DNA of 25,140 nt from Planctomycetota bacterium (GTDB taxonomy: Bacteria; Planctomycetota; Phycisphaerae; Sedimentisphaerales; Anaerohalosphaeraceae), in contig JAAYQH010000239.1 in assembly GCA_012519365.1 (NCBI GenBank), positions 1 to 25,140 of the forward strand, read 5' to 3'. Positions 6,041 to 15,469 of this stretch are shown piece by piece. The notes beneath the pieces are model-generated. The model did not search any database and was not told where the DNA came from. It worked only from the letters and a program-made list of their open reading frames with translations. A program made the translations under genes and the position numbers. Numbering within the stretch: position 1 is the first letter of the stretch; each line of letters begins with the position of its first letter.

Positions 6041-8062
6041 ATGTCACGTAAAATGCTTGTAACCTCCGCCCTGCCCTACGCCAATGGCCCTATCCATATC
6101 GGCCATCTGGTCGAATATCTCCAAACGGACATCTGGGTGCGATTCCAAAAGGCCTGTGGAAACACCTGTTACTATTTCTGTGCCGATGATACCCACGGCA
6201 CGCCGGTCATGATTCGGGCCAAAAACGAGGGCACCATGCCGGAAGAATTAATCGCACGGGTGCATCGTGAACATGTACAGGATTTCAGCGATTTTCAAAT
6301 CGCCTTTGACAATTACTACACCACCCACTCGGAGGAAAACCGTCAACTTAGCGAACGCATATATACTGGTGCCCTGAAGGCCGGTTCGATTGTTAAAAAA
6401 ACCATCCAGCAGGCCTACGATGAACAGGAGCAGATGTGGCTGCCGGATCGCTATATCAAAGGCACCTGTCCCCGCTGCAGGGCCGAAAATCAGTACGGCG
6501 ACTCGTGCGATGTGTGCGGGGCGCATTACCAGGCCACGGAACTGATCAATCCGGTCAGTGCCGTCAGCGGAAAACCTCCGATACTGAAGGAAAGCACGCA
6601 CTACTTCTTTAAGCTCAGCGATTATGCCGATGCGCTGAAAAAACTGTTCGAGGCCGGCTATGTGCAGGAATCGGTCAAAAACAAACTGGACGAATGGTTT
6701 GCCACAGGCTTGAAGGACTGGGATATTTCGCGCGACGGACCCTATTTTGGATTTAAAATTCCCGGCGAAGAAAATAAGTATTTTTACGTCTGGCTCGATG
6801 CCCCGATCGGGTATATGGCCTCGTGCAAAAACTACTGCGACCGGCATGGCCTGGATTTTGAGCAGGTCTGGAACAGCGGTGAATACGAAATCTATCATTT
6901 TATCGGCAAGGACATTATGTATTTTCACGCGCTGTTTTGGCCGGCACTTCTCATGGCTGCCAAAATGCGTTGTCCCGATAAACTGTTTGTTCACGGCTTT
7001 CTGACTGTCAACGGCCAGAAGATGAGCAAGAGCAAAGGCACATTTATCACGGCTCGGACCTATTTAAACCATCTCGACCCGCAGTATCTGCGTTATTATT
7101 ACGCAACCAAACTCAGCGGCGATGTGGGCGACATCGATTTGAACGTGAATGATTTCGTCAATCGGGTCAATGCCGATCTGGTGGGCAAACTGGCGAATCT
7201 GCCCAGCCGTTCCGGGCCGATGCTGACCAAACATCTCGACGGCAAACTCGGTCGCCCTGATGACTCCGCTGCGGATTTGCTTGAGGAACTGCGACACGCC
7301 AAACAGGCCATTGTCGAAAACTATGAAACCCTCAATTACGCCGCAGCACTTCGCCTGATTTGCACCTTGGCCGACAAGTGCAATAAATATGTCGAGGACC
7401 ATCAGCCCTGGGCACTGATCAAAACCGATCCGGAAAAAACGCGAGCGGTGTTGACAGCGGTGCTGAATGCCGCCCGGCTGCTGACAATTTATCTTAAACC
7501 GGTGCTGCCGGCGTTTGCCGAAAAGATGGAGCGGTTTTTGAATATCCCGCCGCTGACCTTTGCGGACACTGAGACAACCCTCGAAAACCACGTGATCAAC
7601 AACTTTGAACGCTTGATTGAACGAATGGACCAGAAAAAGGTAGATGCCATGATTGAAGACAGCAAACAGAACACACCCCCTGAGACGACAGACACCTCGG
7701 CCCCCTCGGAAGCAACGCTCGAAGAACCGCTGGCCGCGGAATGTACCATAGACGATTTTATGAAAGTGGATTTGCGTATCGCCAAGGTCGTCAAGGCCTC
7801 AGCAGTCGAGGGGGCCGACAAACTGCTCAGCCTCGAGCTGGATCTGGGCGGCCTAAAACGCCATGTGTTCGCAGGAATTTCTAAAGCCTATAAGCCTGAA
7901 GACCTCATCGGACGGCTGGTAGTGTGCGTGGCCAATCTCAAGCCGCGAAAGATGAAATTCGGGCTGTCCGAAGGCATGGTCTGTGCCGCAGGGGCTGGCG
8001 GAAGCGAGGTCTTTTTGATCAGTCCCGACCCGGGCGCCAAACCCGGCCAACGTGTCCATTAA
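6041..8062 (+). CDS. metG: Methionyl-tRNA synthetase with C-terminal tRNA-binding domain
   Basis: Class I synthetase charging tRNA-Met, including the initiator. The Rossmann fold starts at once with TSALPYANGPIHIGHL (HIGH-type motif). A zinc knuckle with CPRC...CDVC lies near residues 143-160, the KMSKSKG loop near 327, and the anticodon-binding helical domain follows. After an acidic, proline/threonine-rich linker near 545-565, an EMAP/Trbp111-type OB-fold begins with DDFMKVDLRIAKVV near 570 and contains NLKPRKMKFGLSEGM. That domain helps tRNA binding and dimerisation in long MetRS forms. The total of 673 residues is normal for this form. GGAG at 6026-6029 inside the end of the ricT-like gene serves as the ribosome binding site. 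It is co-transcribed with the upstream genes; nothing looks abnormal. Confidence 0.97.
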   Translation: MSRKMLVTSALPYANGPIHIGHLVEYLQTDIWVRFQKACGNTCYYFCADDTHGTPVMIRAKNEGTMPEELIARVHREHVQDFSDFQIAFDNYYTTHSEENRQLSERIYTGALKAGSIVKKTIQQAYDEQEQMWLPDRYIKGTCPRCRAENQYGDSCDVCGAHYQATELINPVSAVSGKPPILKESTHYFFKLSDYADALKKLFEAGYVQESVKNKLDEWFATGLKDWDISRDGPYFGFKIPGEENKYFYVWLDAPIGYMASCKNYCDRHGLDFEQVWNSGEYEIYHFIGKDIMYFHALFWPALLMAAKMRCPDKLFVHGFLTVNGQKMSKSKGTFITARTYLNHLDPQYLRYYYATKLSGDVGDIDLNVNDFVNRVNADLVGKLANLPSRSGPMLTKHLDGKLGRPDDSAADLLEELRHAKQAIVENYETLNYAAALRLICTLADKCNKYVEDHQPWALIKTDPEKTRAVLTAVLNAARLLTIYLKPVLPAFAEKMERFLNIPPLTFADTETTLENHVINNFERLIERMDQKKVDAMIEDSKQNTPPETTDTSAPSEATLEEPLAAECTIDDFMKVDLRIAKVVKASAVEGADKLLSLELDLGGLKRHVFAGISKAYKPEDLIGRLVVCVANLKPRKMKFGLSEGMVCAAGAGGSEVFLISPDPGAKPGQRVH

Positions 8063-8095
8063 TCGGAGTTTCGACGGTAGAGCAGGATGCGTGCG

Positions 8096-8473
8096 ATGAA
8101 ACAGACCCTTGAAGAGATTGCGTATTCGGACGGTCGATACGATCCACGGGCGTTGAAGTTTGTGTTTGACGGGCTGGCCGCAACGATTGAAAAACTGCGG
8201 CAAACAGAAGGCGTCGAGCAACCCCGACATATTACCGGACAGGAACTGTCCTGGGGACTGGCGGACCTGGCGATGCAGCGATGGGGGCGCCTGGCGGCAA
8301 TGGTGTTGGCTCAATGGGGCATACACGCCACGCGGGACTTCGGCGAGATTGTGTATCTGATGATTTCACAAGGCTGGATGACCTCGCAGGAGACCGACAC
8401 CATCGACGACTTTAATCACGTCTTCGATTTCGATACAGTCTTTGAACAGGATTATCACATCGACATCCGCTAA
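8096..8473 (+). CDS. Minf_1886 family protein (Planctomycetes/Verrucomicrobia-restricted)
   Basis: A small protein of about 125 residues that I recognise as the Minf_1886 / TIGR04138 family, conserved in Planctomycetes and Verrucomicrobia and of unknown function. Typical elements are DGRYDPRALKFVFDGL near the N-terminus, then HITGQELSWGLADLAMQRWG, LAQWGIHATRDFGEIVYLMI and a C-terminal DDFNHVFDF. The protein looks soluble and helical, without a signal peptide or membrane segment. AGG at 8084-8086 is 9 nt before the ATG at 8096; an earlier in-frame ATG at 8087 abuts it. It follows metG by about 33 bp on the same strand and closes the operon. The family supports placing the organism in the PVC group. 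Function is not known. Confidence 0.88.
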   Translation: MKQTLEEIAYSDGRYDPRALKFVFDGLAATIEKLRQTEGVEQPRHITGQELSWGLADLAMQRWGRLAAMVLAQWGIHATRDFGEIVYLMISQGWMTSQETDTIDDFNHVFDFDTVFEQDYHIDIR

Positions 8474-8533
8474 GATCGTTGCAGGCAGGCCCAGCGAACC
8501 CCCCTGCATCCCGTTGTCAGATCTTTGAACATC

Positions 8534-8564
8534 AAAAAAGCCTCGGCGTAGTCAGGCCGAGGCT
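8534..8564 (-). terminator. Intrinsic terminator of the etfB-etfA-acyl-CoA dehydrogenase operon
   Basis: A perfect 9-bp stem, AGCCTCGGC with GCCGAGGCT (8539-8547 and 8556-8564), has an 8-nt loop. On the minus strand it is followed by a run of six T (plus-strand A at 8534-8539). It lies 43 bp past the stop of the minus-strand dehydrogenase gene. On the plus strand the following CACTATTTAT is poorer, though the hairpin may also slow transcription from the convergent operon. Confidence 0.8.
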
Positions 8565-8606
8565 CACTATTTATACCCCATTTCTTGAAAAAATGGCAAG
8601 GGCTCC

Positions 8607-10412
8607 TTATCCGAGTTCAGGCACCGCCCCGGCCAGCACCTCATACTCACGGAAGGTGCTCTTGTCGCCGCTTTTAATAAGGTCGGCCAGACCCCTGATC
8701 TGGGCGGCGTTACGAATAATATACCGACGCGCCATCATCAGTTTACGTTGTGCCATGGGCACTTTTTTCGGCGTTGCCGCATCGCCGCTCTCAGCCGTGG
8801 CAGTCTCAAACGCCACCTTGCTGGAGGCTTGATCGCAGAACAAATAACCGTTAATCAAGGCAATGGCTATATCCACCAGCGGACGCCCGACCAAATCCAT
8901 ATAATCGACTCCCTGCTCTTTGACAAAGGCGATGCACTCTTTGAGCGTCTGGGTCCCTTCGGCCAGTATCGCCAGCAAATCCTTGACGCTCTCGGCGTAC
9001 TCATGAGCGGCCAGCTCTTCCAGATATTTCTCGACCGTCCCGCCGCACACACCGCGAACTGCTGCAACAATCTGAAGTTGCGTGGTGCCTTCATAAATGG
9101 TCGTAATACGGGCATCGCGGGCCAGCCGTTCACTGGCGTAGTCGCGCATATAGCCGCTACCGCCTAGCACCTGAATTGCGTCATAGGTAACGGTATTGCA
9201 CATTTCCGAGCAATAGTATTTGCTCATCGGCGTCAGCATCGCCGCAAGACGTTTAATTTTTCGAAGCGACTGCTTAGCCTCCTTAGCCACCGCCGGGTCG
9301 CTATCGGGATTTTCGGCAATTTTGTTGAGTCCCACCTCAAAATCCACCACCCGGCTGGTTTCATAAAGCAGCGCACGGCCGGCCTCAATCCGCATTTTCA
9401 TATCAATAACCATATCGCGCACGGCCGGCAGTTTTTCAATGGGGCCGCCGAACTGCTCACGGCTGGCCGCATAATCACGAGCAATCCGCCAGGCCGCCTC
9501 GGCAATGCCCATCGACTGAGCGGCAATTCCAATACGGGCACCGTTCATCAGGCTCATCACATAGGTCACCAGGCCGCGCTGCCGTTCCCCGATCAACCGG
9601 CACGGCGTATTGTCAAAATACAGCTCACACGTCGGCGAGCCGTGGATGCCCAACTTGTCTTCCAAACGCCGCACCTTAACGGTCGGCCCGCGGTCACAAA
9701 CAAACAGACTCAGCCCAAGCCCGCCGCTGCGATCCGGTTCCGAACGCGCCAGCACCAGCAGAACTTCACCGCAGCCGTTGGTGATAAACCGTTTGACACC
9801 ATGCAAATACCAATTGCCGTCATCATCTTGAAATGCTCGCAGTTTAACCGCCTGCAAGTCCGAACCTGCGTCCGGCTCGGTCAGCACCATCGCTCCGGTG
9901 ACCTTGCCGGAAGCAAAACTCGGCAGATATTGCTGTTTAATGTCCTCATCGGCAAAAAAATTGATCGTGTCGGCGATGCCCTGGAGTCCGAAGATGTTCA
10001 TCAATGAGGCGTCAGCGCGCGAGACGATCTCAATGGCGATAGAGTAAATCAGATTCGGAAAGTTCAGCCCCCCGAATCGATGCGGCAGCGTAAAGCCCAT
10101 CACATCGGCCTTGGCCAACGCGTTGAGCGACTCGGCAATCCCTTTGGGATAACTGACCGTGCCGTCGGGATTCAGGGTACAGCCCTCGCGATCAATGCTC
10201 TCGCTCCGCGGTGCGATAAAATCAGCACTGAGCTGCCCCAGCGCATCGAGTACCATATCGTAGTTGGTAATCGCTTCCTGTGCATCTTTGGGAGCGGTAT
10301 CAAACCGACCGGCGTACTTAAATCCCTCTTCAGCATAGGCGGCAATGGGGGCCAAATCCAGATGCCTGAACAAAAACTGAATATCGTCGTTATCTCGATA
10401 AAAATTTCCCAT
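8607..10412 (-). CDS. Acyl-CoA dehydrogenase, long (about 600-residue) form
   Basis: A FAD enzyme that oxidises an acyl-CoA to the 2,3-enoyl-CoA and passes electrons to electron-transfer flavoprotein. The order is an N-terminal helical domain, the central beta domain with MVLTEPDAGSDL, the C-terminal helical domain with the arginine-rich SREQFGGPI segment, VLGGSGYMRDY, and the catalytic glutamate in IYEGTTQLQ (near residue 441). About 140 further residues follow, matching the extra C-terminal domain of long acyl-CoA dehydrogenases seen in DmdC-like and VLCAD-like proteins. At 601 residues it is longer than the 380-residue short-chain type. GGAAT lies about 7 nt before the ATG. It is last in the etfB-etfA-dehydrogenase operon, so its redox partner is encoded beside it. 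Substrate chain length cannot be read from the sequence. Confidence 0.93.
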   Translation of the reverse strand: MGNFYRDNDDIQFLFRHLDLAPIAAYAEEGFKYAGRFDTAPKDAQEAITNYDMVLDALGQLSADFIAPRSESIDREGCTLNPDGTVSYPKGIAESLNALAKADVMGFTLPHRFGGLNFPNLIYSIAIEIVSRADASLMNIFGLQGIADTINFFADEDIKQQYLPSFASGKVTGAMVLTEPDAGSDLQAVKLRAFQDDDGNWYLHGVKRFITNGCGEVLLVLARSEPDRSGGLGLSLFVCDRGPTVKVRRLEDKLGIHGSPTCELYFDNTPCRLIGERQRGLVTYVMSLMNGARIGIAAQSMGIAEAAWRIARDYAASREQFGGPIEKLPAVRDMVIDMKMRIEAGRALLYETSRVVDFEVGLNKIAENPDSDPAVAKEAKQSLRKIKRLAAMLTPMSKYYCSEMCNTVTYDAIQVLGGSGYMRDYASERLARDARITTIYEGTTQLQIVAAVRGVCGGTVEKYLEELAAHEYAESVKDLLAILAEGTQTLKECIAFVKEQGVDYMDLVGRPLVDIAIALINGYLFCDQASSKVAFETATAESGDAATPKKVPMAQRKLMMARRYIIRNAAQIRGLADLIKSGDKSTFREYEVLAGAVPELG

Positions 10413-10447
10413 AGTTCATTCCATTCTTCAAAAGTCCCTTTGCAGCA

Positions 10448-10467
10448 CGTTTCGCCGAAGGCAAACG
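10448..10467 (-). repeat. Hairpin in the etfA-acyl-CoA dehydrogenase gap
   Basis: CGTTT-c-GCC-gaa-GGC-AAACG forms an 8-bp stem with one bulged base in the 68-bp gap between etfA and the dehydrogenase gene. There is no T run, so it is not a terminator. It could stabilise or divide the transcript, which is inference only. Confidence 0.35.
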
Positions 10468-10480
10468 CCGCGCCGCGGTT

Positions 10481-11509
10481 TTATACTTTCTCCTTGATGG
10501 CCTTAATCATCATCGGAATGACCTGTGTCAGATCGCCGACGATTTTATAGTGCGCTATATTAAAGATCGGCGCATCGGGATCATTATTGATGGCAATAAT
10601 CTTCTGGCTTTCGCTCATCCCGGCCTGATGCTGAATAGCCCCGCTGATACCGGCGGCAATATAAAGGATAGGCCGGACGGTTGTGCCGGTCTGACCGATT
10701 TGATGATCGCGATCAATAAAGCCCAAATCGACCGCCGCACGGGTCGCGCCCGGCGCCGCACCCAAACAATGCGCCAAATCCCAGATCAGTTTGAAATTTT
10801 CCTTGCTGCCGACACCCGCTCCACCGGCAACAATCACACGCGAGGCCTTCAGATTGACCTTGCGCTGCTGACGATGTTCGGCCAATATTTCAATAGCCAA
10901 ATCCTCCAGCGAAAGATGGGCCGGTTCCTGAATCAGTTGGGCCTTTTTGTTGACATTCGGCGTCGGCATCGGCATAACGCCCTCACGGACGGTCGCCATC
11001 TGAGGCCAACGATCATAGTTAATAATGGTCGCGATAATATTGCCGCCGAAGGCCGGGCGAATCTGAAGCAGAAGATTCTCGAACACCTGGCCGGTTTTTT
11101 TAATTTCGTGATTGCCGATTTGCAAATCCGTACAGTCGGCGGTCAAGCCGGCCTTCATCGCACTGGCCACCCGCGGCGCCAGGTCCCGCCCGCACGGCGA
11201 CGCGCCATACAGGACAATCTGGGGCTTGTGTTTTTCAATCAGCTCACAGATTATTTTGGCATAGGTATTGGTCTGATAATGCTCCAGCAGCGGATGTTCA
11301 ACCAGATAGACCTTGTCGGCACCAAAATGCCCGAGCCGCTCGCTCTCACCGCCCACTTGACTGCCCAGCAAAACCGCCGCCAACGACACCTTGAGCGTGT
11401 CGGCCAATTCCCGCCCCTTGCTCAACAGTTCAAGAGAAACCTCTTCGAGGGTGCCGTTGTGCTGCTCGGCGAAGATCCAAACCTCTCCTTGTTTATTGAC
11501 TTCTATCAT
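10481..11509 (-). CDS. etfA: Electron transfer flavoprotein alpha subunit
   Basis: FAD-carrying subunit of ETF, a soluble electron carrier that accepts electrons from acyl-CoA dehydrogenases. The N-terminal alpha/beta domain (VWIFAEQHNGTLEEVSLELL) is followed by the C-terminal FAD domain with VIVAGGAGVGSKENF, DHQIGQTGTTVRP, YIAAGISGAIQHQAGM and IAINNDPDAPIF, all hallmark FAD-binding motifs. I chose the ATG at 11509 (MIEVNKQ) because AAGGA precedes it at good spacing; a GTG at 11545 would add 12 unlikely residues. The product is 342 residues, normal for the family, and no ferredoxin domain is fused. It lies between etfB and the dehydrogenase gene on the same strand. Confidence 0.95.
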   Translation of the reverse strand: MIEVNKQGEVWIFAEQHNGTLEEVSLELLSKGRELADTLKVSLAAVLLGSQVGGESERLGHFGADKVYLVEHPLLEHYQTNTYAKIICELIEKHKPQIVLYGASPCGRDLAPRVASAMKAGLTADCTDLQIGNHEIKKTGQVFENLLLQIRPAFGGNIIATIINYDRWPQMATVREGVMPMPTPNVNKKAQLIQEPAHLSLEDLAIEILAEHRQQRKVNLKASRVIVAGGAGVGSKENFKLIWDLAHCLGAAPGATRAAVDLGFIDRDHQIGQTGTTVRPILYIAAGISGAIQHQAGMSESQKIIAINNDPDAPIFNIAHYKIVGDLTQVIPMMIKAIKEKV

Positions 11510-11571
11510 CTTAATATCCTTGTCGTTTTGCCGTCTGTCTTTCACTCAAAACTCAAACTCAGGACCATCCC

Positions 11572-12459
11572 CTATCCAATGGTATGATCCTCAATTAATT
11601 CGTGAACCATCGCCTCAATTCCCTGTTGGGTCGGCTCGACCGCCTTGGACTCCTTGGCAGTCAGCACAACGCTCTGGATACGATGAACCTTGGTCGGAGA
11701 ACCATCGCGTCCGCACCACCGCAAATCGGCCTCCAGATAATCCAAATCCCACTGATGAATCAGCAGCCCCTTGCTCTCCAGCGCGGCATAGACCGCCTCA
11801 ACATCTATGGAAGGGGCATCCTTGGCCATCGCTTCGATTTCGATACGGCATTTGGCAGATTTGTATTTCATCAGCCGCAACGCCCGCGGCACACGCGGTT
11901 CGTTGGCGCTGTCCACCACGGTCAACAACGCAGGCAATGTTGTTTTCACTTCCTGCCAGCCATTGCCGAGGTTGCGACGAGCCACAAGCGTCTGACCATC
12001 CAGCTTCTGGATTTGTTCAACGTAAGTCAGCTGCGGCAAACCAAGTTTTTCAGCGGTTTGGGGGCCGACTTGGGCCGTATCACCGTCGATAGCCTGTCGG
12101 CCGCACAGGACAATGTCCGGCTCAAGCCTGCGTACCGCACAGCTTAGGATGTAGCTGGTCGCCAATGTGTCGCTGGCCGCACACCGTCGGTCGGTAATCA
12201 GCACCGCCCTGTCCGCTCCGCGATACAGCGCATCGCGCAAAATATCTGCCGCTGCGGGCAGCCCCATCGAAACCACGGTTACCGAGCCGCCGTGAGTATC
12301 CTTAATATCCAGCGCCATTTCCAGCGCATTGAGGTCCTCTGGGTTGAAAATCGCCGGCAAAGCCGCCCGATTGACCGTCCCGTCTTCATTCATTGCCTGG
12401 CCGGTAATCCGTTTGGTATCCGGCACCTGCTTGACCAATACGACACAATGATATCCCAC
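11572..12459 (-). CDS. etfB: Electron transfer flavoprotein beta subunit
   Basis: Partner of EtfA. The GTG start at 12459 is preceded by GGAGG at 8 nt. The N-terminus VVLVKQVPDT is typical. The nucleotide-binding loop is GRQAIDGDTAQVGP (residues 120-133), which holds AMP in ordinary ETFs and a second FAD in bifurcating ones. Before it stands TDRRCAASDTLATSYIL (about 89-105). As I recall, the D-R...D-T-x-A-T-S pattern resembles that of electron-bifurcating ETFs. Of 295 residues, the last 35 or so form a slightly long tail. It is the first gene of its operon, with a candidate promoter at 12513-12540. The identity is firm; bifurcation is only a possibility. Confidence 0.95.
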   Translation of the reverse strand: MGYHCVVLVKQVPDTKRITGQAMNEDGTVNRAALPAIFNPEDLNALEMALDIKDTHGGSVTVVSMGLPAAADILRDALYRGADRAVLITDRRCAASDTLATSYILSCAVRRLEPDIVLCGRQAIDGDTAQVGPQTAEKLGLPQLTYVEQIQKLDGQTLVARRNLGNGWQEVKTTLPALLTVVDSANEPRVPRALRLMKYKSAKCRIEIEAMAKDAPSIDVEAVYAALESKGLLIHQWDLDYLEADLRWCGRDGSPTKVHRIQSVVLTAKESKAVEPTQQGIEAMVHELIEDHTIG

Positions 12460-12806
12460 GTAAAAGCCTCCATGTAGAGAATTTGAATCAATTCGCTCTG
12501 ATAAAGCCCCGTAGTTTAGCCGGATTTACGGTCAAGTCAAACAAAAAAGACCGTGGGGATGCTCACAAAAATCTGCCTCCATCATACATTGTAGATATTT
12601 TAACCCCAGATACATGCGTATCGTTTCTTGTTTTAATCTGTCATAATGGCATAATGGGGAATTGATGTTTTTTTATTTAAGTGCTTTTTTCAAAAATGGT
12701 TATGGTTGCACCAAAAACGGCACGGGTTTTGCACACACCCTAAAAGACATTCATTTTGGGAAGAAAACTGTTAACGCAATTAAATAAATGATGGAAAGGA
12801 TATAAA
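12460..12806. other. Divergent intergenic region, etfB / clpB
   Basis: This 347-bp non-coding, A+T-rich region holds the etfB promoter candidate described separately. On the clpB side, AAAGGA just before the ATG at 12807 is the ribosome binding site. TTGGGA followed after 18 bp by TTAAAT, about 25-50 bp before clpB, is a weak promoter candidate. A tandem 8-mer, CATAATGG twice (12642-12657), supplies CATAAT boxes 16 bp after TTGTTT and could mark another start. I see no CIRCE (TTAGCACTC-N9-GAGTGCTAA) heat-shock operator. Confidence 0.5.
12513..12540 (-). promoter_or_regulatory. Sigma70-type promoter candidate for the etfB operon
   Basis: Read on the minus strand, TTGACT (12540-12535) and TAAACT (12518-12513) are separated by 16 bp. 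The expected start would give a 5' leader of about 45 nt ending in GGAGG before the GTG of etfB. Confidence 0.5.
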
Positions 12807-15389
12807 ATGCGATTCGATAAATTTACCCTCAAAGCACAGGAAGCCATTGCAACAAGCCAACAGTTAGCAATGCGGCGATCGAACACGGTCGTTTCCCCGT
12901 TGCATTTGCTGGCCGCCCTGCTGGACGATCCAGAGGGCCTGGCCCCACTGATATTAAAGACCATCGGCACTAAGCCTGAGCGTATCAAAGACATTACGGA
13001 AAGCGAACTGAATCGGTTACCCACCGGCAAGGTCGGCGGACAAATAATGCCCGACAACGCCTACAGCCAGGTGCTTCTGGAGGCGCAAAACAAAGCCGAC
13101 AAAATGGGCGATGAGTACTTAAGCGTCGAACATCTGCTCTGGGCGCTGGCCGAGGTCAGCAGTCCGGCCAAAGAGGTCCTCAGCGTCAATTCCATCACCC
13201 CGACTAATATTGAAAAGGCCGTTAGGCAAATTCGCGGCGACAGCAAAGTCACCGACGAAAATCCGGAGGCCAAATACAAAGCACTCGAACGCTACGGCAT
13301 CGATTTGGTCGAGCTGGCACGAAAAAACAAACTCGACCCCGTGATCGGACGCGATGAGGAAATTCGCCGCTGCATGCAGGTACTTAACAGGCGCACCAAA
13401 AATAACCCCGTTCTGATTGGTGAGCCTGGTGTGGGAAAGACCGCCATTGTGGAAGGGCTTGCCCAACGGATCGTCGCCGGTGATGTCCCGGCCGGTCTAA
13501 AAGATAAGCGGGTCATCGCGCTGGATATGGGAGCGCTGATCGCCGGCACAAAATTCCGCGGCGAGTTTGAAGATCGTTTCAAAGCCGTGGTCAAAGAAGT
13601 CGTCAGTTCTGAGGGCCGAATCATTCTGTTTATTGACGAACTGCATACCATTGTCGGCGCCGGCAAAACCGAAGGCTCAGTCGATGCGGGCAATCTGCTC
13701 AAACCCTCACTGGCCCGCGGTGAGTTGCGGTGCATCGGCGCAACTACATTGGATGAATACCGCAAATATATCGAGAAAGATGCCGCCCTCGAACGTCGGT
13801 TCCAACCGGTAATGGTCGATCCGCCCAGTGTTACAGAGACTATCGCCATTTTGCGAGGACTGAAGGATCGCTACGAAGCCCACCACGGCGTACGCATCAC
13901 CGATGCGGCCCTCGTAGCGGCTGCGACACTGTCGAATCGGTATATCACCGACCGTTTTCTGCCGGATAAAGCCATTGACCTCATCGACGAGGCCGCCTCA
14001 ATGTTGCGGATTGAAAACGATTCACTCCCCGCGGAATTGGACAGTCTACGCCGTGAGATCATGCGGCTGGAAATTGAGCGAGAAGCGCTGAAAAAAGAAA
14101 CCGACCCAGCCAGTCAAAAACAACTTGAAAAATGCATCAAACAACTTGAAGAGCTTAAGGCCCGCGACAAAGAGTTGACCGCCCGTTGGGAGTCCGAAAA
14201 GGTCGCCATCACACGCGTCAAAGAACTCAAGTCGCAAATCGCCGAAACACAAGCCCAATTTGAAGAGGCCCAGCGGCGCGGCAATCTGGAACTTGCAGCA
14301 CGCTTGAAATACGAAACGCTGATCAATCTGGAAAAACAGCTCAAAGAAGCCGAAGAAGCCCTGGCCAAGACCAACGGCACGACAATGGTACACAATGAAG
14401 TAACCGAAGAGCATGTCGCACAGGTGGTCAGCAAGTGGACGGGCATCCCTGTTTCACGTCTGATGGCCGCCCAACGGGAACGTCTGATTCACATGGAAGA
14501 TGAAATCCGCAAACGCGTCGTCGGGCAGGACGAAGCGGTCGCCGCAGTCTGCAACGCGGTACGCCGCAATCGTGCAGGCTTGGGCGACCCCAATCGGCCG
14601 ATCGGGGTATTTCTGTTCCTCGGCCCGACCGGCGTCGGAAAAACCGAACTGGCCAAAGCGCTGGCGGAGTTTATGTTCAATGACCCCAACAGTCTGATTC
14701 GCATCGATATGAGCGAATTTATGGAACAGCATTCCGTCGCGCGTCTGATCGGCGCACCGCCCGGCTATGTCGGCTATGAAGAAGGCGGACGCCTTACCGA
14801 AGCGGTACGGCGGAAACCCTACTCGGTCATTCTGCTGGACGAAATAGAAAAAGCGCATCGCGATGTGTTTAATGTGCTGCTTCAGGTTTTTGATGATGGT
14901 CGGTTAACCGACGGCAAAGGGCGAACGGTGGACTTTAAGAACACCATTATTATCATGACCAGCAATTTTGCCAGTCAGCAAATTCAGGAACTGTCCGCCT
15001 CAAACGGCGCCGACTGGGAGATCGAGGCCCATGTCAAAGAAGCGCTGAAATCTTACTTCAAACCGGAGTTCCTGAATCGCATCGATGAGACAATTATTTT
15101 CCACGTGCTCAAACCGGAGCATTTGGAAAAAATCATCGATATCCAACTCGGCTATCTGGCCGACCGGCTGAAAGACCGGCACATCAACGTCATCTTTACC
15201 GATGCGGCCAAGCAACTGCTGATGAGTGAAGGATACGACCCGACCTATGGGGCACGCCCCCTCAAACGCGTCATTCAGCAGCGTATTGAAAACCCGCTGG
15301 CCACAGAACTATTGGCCGGAAAATACATCGAGGGCGACACCATCAAAGTGGACGCTGATGGACAAAATTTCATCTTCGAAAAGGGATAA
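12807..15389 (+). CDS. clpB: ATP-dependent disaggregase chaperone ClpB
   Basis: A hexameric AAA+ machine that, with DnaK, pulls proteins out of aggregates after heat stress. At 860 residues it has full family length. The N-domain double repeat covers about 1-145. NBD1 has Walker A GEPGVGKT (about 205-212) and Walker [10 protein letters not shown] (about 272-280). The coiled-coil middle domain, rich in E, K, L and Q, spans roughly 405-525 and separates ClpB from ClpA and ClpC. NBD2 has [14 protein letters not shown] (from about 607) and [11 protein letters not shown], with GYVGYEEGG pore-loop residues between them. AAAGGA lies before the ATG. It is monocistronic: a strong terminator follows within 21 bp. 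It is divergent from etfB. Heat control is likely for the family, but no CIRCE element is visible. Confidence 0.97.
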   Translation: MRFDKFTLKAQEAIATSQQLAMRRSNTVVSPLHLLAALLDDPEGLAPLILKTIGTKPERIKDITESELNRLPTGKVGGQIMPDNAYSQVLLEAQNKADKMGDEYLSVEHLLWALAEVSSPAKEVLSVNSITPTNIEKAVRQIRGDSKVTDENPEAKYKALERYGIDLVELARKNKLDPVIGRDEEIRRCMQVLNRRTKNNPVLIGEPGVGKTAIVEGLAQRIVAGDVPAGLKDKRVIALDMGALIAGTKFRGEFEDRFKAVVKEVVSSEGRIILFIDELHTIVGAGKTEGSVDAGNLLKPSLARGELRCIGATTLDEYRKYIEKDAALERRFQPVMVDPPSVTETIAILRGLKDRYEAHHGVRITDAALVAAATLSNRYITDRFLPDKAIDLIDEAASMLRIENDSLPAELDSLRREIMRLEIEREALKKETDPASQKQLEKCIKQLEELKARDKELTARWESEKVAITRVKELKSQIAETQAQFEEAQRRGNLELAARLKYETLINLEKQLKEAEEALAKTNGTTMVHNEVTEEHVAQVVSKWTGIPVSRLMAAQRERLIHMEDEIRKRVVGQDEAVAAVCNAVRRNRAGLGDPNRPIGVFLFLGPTGVGKTELAKALAEFMFNDPNSLIRIDMSEFMEQHSVARLIGAPPGYVGYEEGGRLTEAVRRKPYSVILLDEIEKAHRDVFNVLLQVFDDGRLTDGKGRTVDFKNTIIIMTSNFASQQIQELSASNGADWEIEAHVKEALKSYFKPEFLNRIDETIIFHVLKPEHLEKIIDIQLGYLADRLKDRHINVIFTDAAKQLLMSEGYDPTYGARPLKRVIQQRIENPLATELLAGKYIEGDTIKVDADGQNFIFEKG

Positions 15390-15409
15390 ACGCGGGAATC
15401 ACTCCTATC

Positions 15410-15439
15410 GGGCTTTGGGAAGACCAAAGCCCTTTTTTT
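15410..15439 (+). terminator. Intrinsic terminator of clpB
   Basis: A perfect 9-bp stem, GGGCTTTGG-GAAGA-CCAAAGCCC (15410-15432), is followed directly by seven T (15433-15439). It starts 21 bp after the clpB stop codon. Confidence 0.92.
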
Positions 15440-15469
15440 ATGCAGCCAACATCTTGGCCTTTTGCCAAT

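Noticed and set aside
10550..11587. Long plus-strand open frame (345 codons)
   Set aside because: It is antisense to etfA, which has a good ribosome binding site and all FAD-binding motifs; the antisense translation is arginine- and histidine-rich without family features.
12642..12657. Tandem CATAATGG repeat as the start of a repeat array
   Set aside because: Only two 8-bp copies exist, with no further units or spacers; it may be chance or a duplicated -10 box.
12460..12806. CIRCE or other classic heat-shock operator before clpB
   Set aside because: No TTAGCACTC-N9-GAGTGCTAA or close variant is present on either strand.
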